NCBI GenBank assembly: GCA_031732875.1
Contig: JAVMKL010000115.1
Coordinates: 1 to 5,467, forward strand
Source: JAVMKJ01 sp031732875
GTDB lineage: Bacteria; Pseudomonadota; Gammaproteobacteria; Competibacterales; Competibacteraceae
Reading direction: 5' to 3'
Length of the DNA: 5,467 bases
In this document: positions 1 to 5,020 of the stretch, in pieces
How positions within the stretch are numbered: position 1 is the first letter of the stretch
How the letters are laid out: the number at the start of each line of letters is the position of its first letter
Made by a program: the position numbers and the translations under genes
Notes under the pieces: generated by a model
What the model saw: the letters and a program-made list of their open reading frames with translations, nothing else
The model's database searches: none
What the model was told of the DNA's origin: nothing

Positions 1-1429
1 CGCCCCGGTCGAGCAATCGCTCCACCAGCGCAACCCGCTCCTCTATCGGATAGCGCCGGTAAATCTCCCGTTTCATCGCTTCCGGCGAACCGCCACCGTG
101 CAGGCTGATCACCGAATACCACCCACCCTGATAAGATGCGGTCAGGTCTTCGATGAAGCGGGCCACCTCGATTCGCCGCGCGTAGGGAATATCGGAACGG
201 GCGGTCAACACTTCCGAAATGCGGCCGGCGGTCGCCGGATTGTGGTCCTCGTCCGGTCCCGGCAGGGCAACCACCATGCCGCCCGAAACCTCGTGCGCCA
301 GGCGATGCATGTCGTAAATCTGCGCCCCCAGCAACAGCTTGCCGATGTTGGCGAACACCGGCTCCGGCAACGCCACCCCGGCGGCGTCGACCTCGGCGTA
401 CACCGACGCCGCGACGCCGCAGGCGTAGAATCCCTCGACGATCTTGATCAACTCCACCATCGCCTCCCGCAGCGCGGGCGCGTGGTTGGGATCGAGCCCG
501 TTCGCTTCGATGACCAGGGCACCGGCCCCGATCAGCAGATCGCCGAAACCGGCCCGTGCCCCGATGCAGGTATGGCGATGCTGCGTCGCGTAGCAATAGG
601 TAAAGTGCTCGGAGTGCCGCCACTCGCCGGCCAGGAACACCCGTTCCCAGGGCACGAACACCTTGTCGAACAGGCAAACTCCGGTCGATTGCCCGTACTT
701 GTTGCTGAATTGGGCGGCGGCCTCGCCCGGTCGGCCAGCGGGACGGGCGACGATGGTCAGACCCGGCGCGTCTACCGGTACCGCGCAGCACACCGCGAAA
801 TCCCGGTCCGCCTCGGTCATCGCCCGGCCCGGCATCACCAACAGCTCGTGCATGTAGGGCGCTCCGGTGACGATGGCCTTGACCCCGGAAATGCGGATGC
901 CTTTGGCGCCCCGCTCGACGATGCGCAGGTAGGCATCCTGATTCGGCTGGGCGTGAGGCCGCAGGGAGCGGTCGCCCTTGGCGTCGGTCATCGCCAGACC
1001 GAGAGTTAGATCGTGCTCGTACACATGTTGCAGGTAGGCCGACAGGCGCGGGTGATACTCACCGCCCAATTCGGCATCCATCCGGTGGGTAGCTTGATAA
1101 ACGCCGGCCAATCCGTCGCCGCCCAGATAGCGTTGGGCGCAACCGGTCTCCCGACAGACCAGGCGCACCGCCTCCAGCTTGTCGAGCAAATCGGATGCAT
1201 CGCGCGGAATCGCGATCATGCGGTTGACCGTCTCGCCGTCCGGAGTCGCCGCCAACATCCAGGGAGCCAGGTCCTCGCGCAGCGCGAAATCGTAGGTGAC
1301 CGCTACCCCCGCGATCCCCGGCGCCAGCAACGGCTCGTCGGCCACCGATTCGATGCGGCGACCGTTCACGAAAACCGTAGGGTTATAACGTCTCAGGGAT
1401 TCCCGATATTCGCTGCCAGACCAGTGCAT
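1..1429 (-). CDS. HpaB/AbfD-superfamily flavoprotein (4-hydroxyphenylacetate 3-hydroxylase family), 3' end cut off
   Basis: The reading frame starts at ATG 1427-1429 and stays open for 476 codons to the window edge. A purine-rich ribosome site (GGGAAGG) lies just upstream. Family members of the AbfD type have about 490 residues, so probably only the last few to 20 are missing. Recognisable blocks are DLTLGLAMTDAKGDRS (140-155), an SGVKAIVTGA block (181-190), FDKVFVPWERVF (254-265), GARAGFGDLLIGAGAL (290-305) and LHGGGSPEA (443-451). These match the acyl-CoA-dehydrogenase-like fold that binds FAD. Members include two-component flavin monooxygenases (HpaB, with a separate flavin reductase), 4-hydroxybutyryl-CoA dehydratase/vinylacetyl-CoA isomerase (AbfD) and PvcC-like enzymes. 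From recalled AbfD residues, Cys99 (here C97), Thr190 (T188) and His292 (H284) are kept. Cys103, Cys299, Tyr296, Lys300, Glu257 and Glu455 are replaced by Y101, A291, C288, R292, T249 and I441. The [4Fe-4S] site therefore looks lost, and a monooxygenase or other flavin reaction is more likely than dehydration. The substrate is unknown, and no reductase is visible. Confidence 0.9.
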   Translation of the reverse strand, partial: MHWSGSEYRESLRRYNPTVFVNGRRIESVADEPLLAPGIAGVAVTYDFALREDLAPWMLAATPDGETVNRMIAIPRDASDLLDKLEAVRLVCRETGCAQRYLGGDGLAGVYQATHRMDAELGGEYHPRLSAYLQHVYEHDLTLGLAMTDAKGDRSLRPHAQPNQDAYLRIVERGAKGIRISGVKAIVTGAPYMHELLVMPGRAMTEADRDFAVCCAVPVDAPGLTIVARPAGRPGEAAAQFSNKYGQSTGVCLFDKVFVPWERVFLAGEWRHSEHFTYCYATQHRHTCIGARAGFGDLLIGAGALVIEANGLDPNHAPALREAMVELIKIVEGFYACGVAASVYAEVDAAGVALPEPVFANIGKLLLGAQIYDMHRLAHEVSGGMVVALPGPDEDHNPATAGRISEVLTARSDIPYARRIEVARFIEDLTASYQGGWYSVISLHGGGSPEAMKREIYRRYPIEERVALVERLLDRG

Positions 1430-1530
1430 GTTCGCCTTCCCGCCGCGGTAAGCTTCTTGGAAACCTCGTAAATGGGGTAGTATGTGGCGCGATTGAGTCG
1501 CCGCTTCCCTCACCCGACACCACTCTCCCC
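1430..1530. promoter_or_regulatory. divergent intergenic region with putative promoters
   Basis: This spacer separates the minus-strand flavoprotein start from the plus-strand protease-inhibitor start, so it should hold both promoters. For the plus strand, TTGGAA (1457-1462) is a passable -35. It is followed by TAGTAT (1478-1483, 15-bp spacing) or TATGTG (1481-1486, 18-bp spacing), both weak -10 matches. I see no convincing promoter for the minus strand. The right end (1507-1530) belongs to a REP-like repeat. The promoter assignment is inference from gene orientation more than from motif strength. Confidence 0.3.
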
Positions 1531-1535
1531 GTGCG
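1507..1535 (+). repeat. degenerate REP-like half element (copy 1)
   Basis: The sequence follows the pattern CCCTCACC...GAC..CC.CTCTCCC...GCG. This resembles one arm of the CCCTCACCCC/CTCTCCCGCGAG palindromic repeats scattered between genes in many proteobacteria. Related sequences lie at 3041-3064 (same orientation) and 3855-3896 (reverse complement). This copy lacks the second, complementary arm. It covers the region where the ribosome site of the following gene should be and includes the alternative GTG start at 1531. Confidence 0.45.
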
Positions 1536-1539
1536 CCCG

Positions 1540-2013
1540 ATGTCCACTATCCGCAAATCATCGCTCCGCCGCGTGCCACTCGTTTTGATCGCGACTTTGA
1601 CGATATTGACCGCCTCGCTCGCCGCCGGTTGCGCGTCCCATCAAGATACCGAACCCGCCGCCGTCCCGGCCGGCACCCGCGAAAACAGCATCCTGGTGCT
1701 GACCCGCGCCGACAACAATCGAACCGCCACGGTCCGGGTCGGCGAGCGCATCGAGGCGCGTCTGCCGGAAAGTCCCACCACCGGCTTCGCCTGGGCGATC
1801 GACGAAACCAACAGTCGCCTGCTGGCGCTGGACGGTACCGATTACACGCCGCCGGTGGAGAGCGGATTCATCGGTACGCGCGGCCAGCGCACCTTCATCT
1901 TTACCGCCCGGCAGCCCGGCGAGGTAGCTCTCAAGTTCAAGTACTGGCGGGTCTGGGAAGGAGATGCGTCTATCAAGGAACGATTCGCCGTCACCCTGCA
2001 AATTCGCGACTGA
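1540..2013 (+). CDS. chagasin-like (MEROPS I42 family) cysteine-protease inhibitor, predicted lipoprotein
   Basis: The product has 157 residues. The N-terminus has basic residues (RKSSLRR), a hydrophobic core and a lipobox-like LAAGC with the lipidated Cys at 31, so export and lipidation in the cell envelope are predicted. The residue after Cys is Ala, with no Asp retention signal, which favours the outer membrane. The mature part carries the three chagasin loops. These are SPTTGFAW at 78-85 (family pattern NPTTGYxW), a GTRG turn at 112-115 followed by QRTFIFTA, and YWRVWE at 135-140 (family RPW). In chagasin these loops plug the active-site cleft of papain-type (C1) proteases. Here RPW is RVW, a substitution in a contact loop, so inhibitory activity is inferred, not shown. 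ATG 1540 is preferred, and GTG 1531 in the same frame would add three residues. Neither has a clear Shine-Dalgarno sequence. No protease gene is adjacent. Confidence 0.85.
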   Translation: MSTIRKSSLRRVPLVLIATLTILTASLAAGCASHQDTEPAAVPAGTRENSILVLTRADNNRTATVRVGERIEARLPESPTTGFAWAIDETNSRLLALDGTDYTPPVESGFIGTRGQRTFIFTARQPGEVALKFKYWRVWEGDASIKERFAVTLQIRD

Positions 2014-2092
2014 TTTCCGAACCATCAGAGTCTTGGCACGGGTTTGTCGAATATTTGCGAGATTGGCATTATGCTATTTAGTTGCTGACTGG

Positions 2093-2107
2093 CACCTGCG
2101 CCAGGTG
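2093..2107. repeat. short perfect inverted repeat CACCTG-CGC-CAGGTG
   Basis: Two perfect 6-base arms are separated by 3 bases. The repeat lies about 105 bp before the ATG of the downstream lipoprotein gene. An overlapping alternative pairing is CTGGC/GCCAG (2089-2104). It could be a protein-binding site or a leader hairpin, but in GC-rich DNA a repeat of this size can arise by chance. Confidence 0.3.
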
Positions 2108-2200
2108 ATGCGGTACCGGTCGGATGCTGGAATTTCATGATGCCGGCTTTTTCCAAGCCGTGCCTTTGTGGTGATGGGCTGTTGGTTTTCCAAATTTTAC

Positions 2201-2204
2201 GGAG
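2201..2204 (+). promoter_or_regulatory. ribosome binding site GGAG fixing the start at ATG 2213
   Basis: GGAG lies 8 bases before ATG 2213. It supports that start over the in-frame upstream GTG at 2168, which would put a Cys- and Trp-containing stretch ahead of a clean lipoprotein signal peptide. Confidence 0.75.
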
Positions 2205-2212
2205 AAAAACTG

Positions 2213-2960
2213 ATGAAAGAACGCATTGTGGCCGTTTTGGGGGCATTGAGTCTGTTGGTCGCGACGGGCTGCGCCACCACTCAGGACAAACCGCCGGCGC
2301 AGGAGGCAAAAACTCCCGCCGCGCAGCAACCGGCTCCCGATCTGGGCATTCGCGAAAAGATCACCGCCACCGCGACGGTGCAGGCGGTCGATCTCGAGAA
2401 GCGGCAGGTCACCCTCAAGGATTCGAAGGGCAAACTGCACGTGATCGCGGTTGGCGAGGAAGTTCGTAACCTGCCGCAGGTCAAGGTCGGCGACCGGGTC
2501 ACTCTGACCTATTACGAAGCACTGGCCGTCAGGCTCCAAAAGAACATGACGGGCGGCATCACCGAGAAGAGGGCCACCATCAGCGCCGGGCGCGCCGAAC
2601 TGGGGCAGCGGCCGGCGGGCGTGGTGCGCGAGAACGTCGAGATCGTCGCCANNNNNNNNNNNNNNNNNNNNNNNNNNNNNNNNNNNNNNNNNNNNNNNNN
2701 NNNNNNNNNNNNNNNNNNNNNNNNNNNNNNNNNNNNNNNNNNNNNNNNNNNTCGCCATCAACAAGAAAGCCCGCAAGGTTACCCTCAGGGGCCCGCAGCA
2801 GGCCATCACGCTCAAGGTACCGGCCGATATCGACATCAGCAAACTCAAGGTCGGCGATCAGGTGACGGCGGAATACGTTCAGGAACTGGCGATCGTGGTC
2901 GAGCCGGCGCCGGCCAAGCCGGTCAAGTCGGGACCCGGCTTTAAGAACAAGCAGAGTTGA
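2213..2960 (+). CDS. lipoprotein with two tandem beta-rich repeat domains, interrupted by an assembly gap
   Basis: The signal peptide runs over residues 1-19 with lipobox LVATGC and the lipidated Cys at 20. A Pro/Ala/Gln-rich linker follows (about 26-42). Domain 1 (about 46-109) reads TATVQAVDLEKRQVTLKD, then QVKVGDRVTLTYYEALAV. After the N gap the same pattern recurs as IAINKKARKVTLRG, then KLKVGDQVTAEYVQELAIVV, ending in a Lys-rich tail and TGA 2958-2960. The upstream part is in the frame of ATG 2213. The downstream part is in another frame as numbered here, because 100 N is a placeholder. Reading straight through the N gives a false C-terminus ending near 2944. With a short true gap the protein would be roughly 217 residues. 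Small VTL...VGD...Y.EALA repeats like this occur in uncharacterised proteobacterial envelope proteins. I know no established function and infer only a periplasm-facing lipoprotein. A terminator follows. Confidence 0.82.
2652..2751. other. assembly gap: 100 N placeholder
   Basis: There are exactly 100 unknown bases, the conventional size for a scaffold gap of undetermined length. Both flanks code for the same lipoprotein. The left flank ends one base into a codon (A at 2651) and the right flank starts with the last two bases of a codon (TC, 2752-2753). The true gap must therefore be a multiple of three bases if the gene is intact. Confidence 0.98.
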
Positions 2961-2974
2961 GACTGGCGCCAGTC
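2961..2974. repeat. perfect 14-base palindrome GACTGGCGCCAGTC
   Basis: This self-complementary 7+7 palindrome starts immediately after the stop codon of the lipoprotein gene and 19 bases before the terminator stem. With no loop bases it is more plausible as a symmetric DNA site than as a hairpin. The role is unknown and chance is possible. Confidence 0.5.
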
Positions 2975-2993
2975 CAACCGCCAAAACCCCGAG

Positions 2994-3017
2994 AACCCGC
3001 CGCAAGGCGGGTTTTTT
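2994..3017 (+). terminator. rho-independent terminator of the lipoprotein gene
   Basis: A perfect 8-bp stem AACCCGCC/GGCGGGTT with a GCAA tetraloop (GNRA type) runs straight into TTTTTT (3012-3017). It starts 33 bases after the stop codon. Read on the other strand, the stem lacks an immediate T-run, so it is at best a weak terminator for the converging minus-strand cluster. Confidence 0.92.
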
Positions 3018-3040
3018 ATCGCGATGCGGGCATCATCGTG

Positions 3041-3064
3041 CCCTCACCAACCTTCTCCCGCAAG
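3041..3064 (+). repeat. degenerate REP-like half element (copy 2)
   Basis: The CCCTCACC, AACC and TCTCCCGCAAG blocks follow the same pattern as the element at 3855-3896 (read on its reverse strand) and at 1507-1535. The complementary second arm is missing. It lies in the convergent spacer just beyond the stop of the YdjM-like gene. Confidence 0.45.
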
Positions 3065-3070
3065 CTGGAA

Positions 3071-3826
3071 TCACCATCCCGCCAAACCGGACGGCGTCAC
3101 CCGACGCAGGAAACCCTGAAACCAGGTCTCGCCAGGGGCCAGGCGCTGGACCACGCCGCGGTAAGTAGCGCGGTCCAGCATCAGGTCGGCGAAGGACCGG
3201 GGTGAGGGGCAGAGGAAAAGGAGCCCGATGATGGCCAGATAGAGCGCCGCCGTGCCGACGGGCTGGCCAAGACTGCCCAAACTGAAGGCGGTGCCGAAGG
3301 AGCTTTTCAGCAGTTTCCTTCCGGAAAGATCGACGCTGTAAAACTCGTCCAGCAGAAGATGGACGATAAAGCCCAGCGTCACGAAGGTTCCGCACAGCCA
3401 GGCGTGGGTCGCGGAGGCATTGAAGACATGGTAGGCAACGGCGATGGTCGCCAGGCCGAAGCCGACGCCCGCCGGGATGGAATGAATCAGCCCGCGGTGA
3501 ATGGTGACCCGGTCGAACAAATTGAACAAGCCGTGGCGGATCAACAGGAAGCAGCCGAACCACAGGATAATCAGTTCGAGCAGCGAGTAGCGGGCTCCGA
3601 AGGTGAACACCACCAGGAACCCGGCCACCACCGCCAGTACCGCAAAGGCGATCCGGATGGGGATGGAAGTGGGCGAGTCGAGATCCGGCAGCAGACCGCC
3701 GATCACCCCCAGCACGAAATAGCCGATCACGGCCTGATGGGGCACCGTACCCGACATGACCAGCACAGTGGCGGCCAGTCCGCTGATCGCCGCCGCCCCC
3801 ATCAGGTGGGTGTTGAAATCCGCCAT
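3071..3826 (-). CDS. YdjM/DUF457-family multi-pass membrane protein (putative metal-dependent hydrolase)
   Basis: The 251-residue product carries the family's His/Asp motifs. These are an N-terminal FNTH (His 7), GGLLPDLDSPTS (43-54), HRGLIHS (110-116) and HLLLDEF (156-162). Hydrophobic stretches at about 11-27, 31-47, 57-77, 82-97, 118-134, 143-160 and 192-206 indicate several inner-membrane segments, with the His/Asp motifs between or at their ends. The E. coli homologue YdjM is annotated as an inner-membrane protein of the LexA regulon. Metal-dependent hydrolase activity is a family-level prediction, and the substrate is not known. ATG 3824-3826 has a modest GAAGG about 10 bases upstream. 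The length fits the family, with a 40-50 residue polar C-terminal tail. It is the last gene of the minus-strand cluster. I see no LexA box in the 73-bp spacer before it. Confidence 0.92.
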   Translation of the reverse strand: MADFNTHLMGAAAISGLAATVLVMSGTVPHQAVIGYFVLGVIGGLLPDLDSPTSIPIRIAFAVLAVVAGFLVVFTFGARYSLLELIILWFGCFLLIRHGLFNLFDRVTIHRGLIHSIPAGVGFGLATIAVAYHVFNASATHAWLCGTFVTLGFIVHLLLDEFYSVDLSGRKLLKSSFGTAFSLGSLGQPVGTAALYLAIIGLLFLCPSPRSFADLMLDRATYRGVVQRLAPGETWFQGFLRRVTPSGLAGW

Positions 3827-3854
3827 TCGCGCAAGCCTTCAAATCATCATGAAA

Positions 3855-3896
3855 ACTCCCCCCTCCCCTCGCGGGAGAGGAGTCGGGGGTGAGAGG
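3855..3896 (-). repeat. REP-like palindromic intergenic repeat (fullest copy)
   Basis: On the minus strand this reads CTCTCACCCCCGACTCC, then TCTCCCGCGAGGGGAGG and a G-rich end. That is the two-arm form of the CCCTCACCCC...CTCTCCC palindromes common between genes in many proteobacteria. The core pairs CTCCC (3863-3867) with GGGAG (3873-3877) around a 5-base loop, with imperfect outer C-tract/G-tract pairing. It fills most of the 73-bp spacer between the DUF2333 and YdjM-like genes, so it could affect mRNA stability or partial termination there. There is no T-run for a standard terminator. Confidence 0.65.
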
Positions 3897-3899
3897 CGT

Positions 3900-4979
3900 T
3901 CAGCCCTGCGACAACAGGTTGCGCAAGTCGATAATGGCGGCGTTGGCCCGCGAGATGTACGAGGCCATGATCAGCGAATGATTGGCCATCATGCCGAAGC
4001 CGGTACCGTTCAGAATCAGCGGACTCCAGATGAATTCCTGGGTATTCTCCAGTTCCCGAATGATTTGCTGTAGCGAGACCAGGGCGTTCTTTTTCTGGAG
4101 CACATCGCGGAAATCCACCTCCAGCGCCTTCAGCATGTGCAACAGTGCCCAGGTGTAACCTCGCGCCTCGAAGAATATATCGTCGATCTTCATCCACGGT
4201 GTCTTGACCTCGACCTGGGCCGGCGTTGGAGTGGACTGGCGGGCATCAGGATCGCCGGCCAGATCGATGTTGAAGCGAATTTGGCCGGCACTGGCCGCCA
4301 GTCGGTGCGACAAGCTACCCAAGCGCTTTTCAACTACGGCCAGATAAGCCGCCAGATTATCGGCGCGGGCAAAAAACTGGCCGTCGTAGGCTTTGTCGTC
4401 GGAAATCCGCCCCAAATAGTGGTAGAGCGCTTCAATTCCGGCGCGGTATTCCGATTCGGTGGATGGCAGAATCCAGGAGTTTGAGTCGTAATTAAACTTC
4501 GGTTCGGCGACTTGCAAGTCCTTATCTTCGACCGACTGGGTCTGGGAGCGACTGAAGTCGTTACGCATGGTGTGGACCAGATCGCGCAGTTCGGTCAGCG
4601 CCCCAAACTCCCAGTTGGGGATGTTATCCAGATAGACGCCGGGCGGAGTGACGTCGTTGCTGAGATAGCCGCCCGGCTTGTCGAGCAGGGTTTCGGCGAT
4701 GCGGATGGCGGTGACGGTAGTCACATAGCCCGGCACCAGCTTTTTCTGATCGTTTTTGGCGATGGCCAGCGCGTTCTCGCGCACGTCGAATTCGCCGGGC
4801 GAGCGCGACCAGATAAAGCCGAGCACGATGACCACGATGGCGTAGGTCACCAGAAACAGACCCAGGGTCCACCACAGGCCCTTTTCCTTCCAGGTACGCG
4901 GATGGTAGAGCGTGGCGACCTGGGTCACTTTAGCGCCCAGATTCGGTTTTTTCGCGGATGCAGTGTCTTGAGCGTCCAT
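3900..4979 (-). CDS. DUF2333 family protein, membrane-anchored, function unknown
   Basis: The 359-residue product matches DUF2333 (PF10095) along its whole length. A polar cytoplasmic N-terminus (1-34) is followed by one membrane segment (about 35-57, LWWTLGLFLV to LGFIW) and a large soluble part. Conserved blocks are WSRSPGEFDV (57-66), AETLLDKPGGYLSNDVTPPG (95-114), DNIPNWEFG (118-126), SRSQTQSVEDKDL (143-155), FFARADNL (202-209), KTPWMKIDDIFFEARG (259-274), QQIIRELENTQEFIWSP (304-320) and NHSLIMASYISRANAAIIDLR (333-353). No catalytic motif is recognisable. A single-pass inner-membrane topology with the bulk in the periplasm is inferred. ATG 4977-4979 is preceded by AGGA at good spacing. 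The gene starts 41 bp after the valS stop, which suggests co-transcription. The biological role is not established. Confidence 0.95.
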   Translation of the reverse strand: MDAQDTASAKKPNLGAKVTQVATLYHPRTWKEKGLWWTLGLFLVTYAIVVIVLGFIWSRSPGEFDVRENALAIAKNDQKKLVPGYVTTVTAIRIAETLLDKPGGYLSNDVTPPGVYLDNIPNWEFGALTELRDLVHTMRNDFSRSQTQSVEDKDLQVAEPKFNYDSNSWILPSTESEYRAGIEALYHYLGRISDDKAYDGQFFARADNLAAYLAVVEKRLGSLSHRLAASAGQIRFNIDLAGDPDARQSTPTPAQVEVKTPWMKIDDIFFEARGYTWALLHMLKALEVDFRDVLQKKNALVSLQQIIRELENTQEFIWSPLILNGTGFGMMANHSLIMASYISRANAAIIDLRNLLSQG

Positions 4980-5020
4980 TGGGTGTCCTGGTCGATGAGG
5001 GTCGGGGGGATTCCCGGAGC

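Larger units (their letters stand above)
2014..2212 (+). promoter_or_regulatory. 199-bp spacer between the lipoprotein genes, likely promoter/5' leader
   Basis: This AT-richer stretch lies between the protease-inhibitor stop and the next lipoprotein start. It contains TTGGCA boxes (2033-2038 and 2063-2068) and a TATGCT box (2070-2075), but no pair with good sigma-70 spacing. It also holds a short inverted repeat at 2093-2107. No hairpin followed by a T-run is present to end the upstream gene. A promoter for the downstream gene is plausible from the length and composition, but I cannot place it. Confidence 0.3.

Noticed and set aside
98..1009. Long plus-strand open frame (about 303 codons) opposite the flavoprotein
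   Set aside because: Its translation is Arg/Gly/His-rich with no recognisable motif. The minus strand of the same region gives a clearly conserved flavoprotein, so this is an antisense shadow typical of GC-rich DNA.
1..1429. Annotation as 4-hydroxybutyryl-CoA dehydratase (AbfD)
   Set aside because: Overall similarity is clear, but two of the four iron-sulfur ligands and several proposed catalytic residues are replaced, so only the superfamily is supported.
2033..2049. Possible sigma-54 promoter (TTGGCACG at 2033-2040)
   Set aside because: The -24 half matches well, but the -12 half has TC where the nearly invariant GC should be, and no enhancer-type site is evident.
2135..2848. Minus-strand open frame running through the N gap opposite the lipoprotein
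   Set aside because: It relies on N bases to stay open, has no family resemblance, and lies opposite a well-supported lipoprotein gene.
3023..3034. Small inverted repeat GATGC-GG-GCATC
   Set aside because: Five-base arms with a 2-base loop are too short to claim a function, and it lies past the terminator T-run.
3033..3842. Second minus-strand frame over the YdjM-like gene (about 269 codons)
   Set aside because: It overlaps the YdjM-like gene almost completely, but its translation lacks the hydrophobic segments and His/Asp motifs and is rich in Gly, Arg and Pro. It is an out-of-frame shadow.
3359..3892. Plus-strand open frame opposite the YdjM-like gene
   Set aside because: It has a highly polar, low-complexity composition (Gln, Asp, His, Arg) and no motif. 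It is antisense to a conserved membrane protein and runs into the REP-like repeat.
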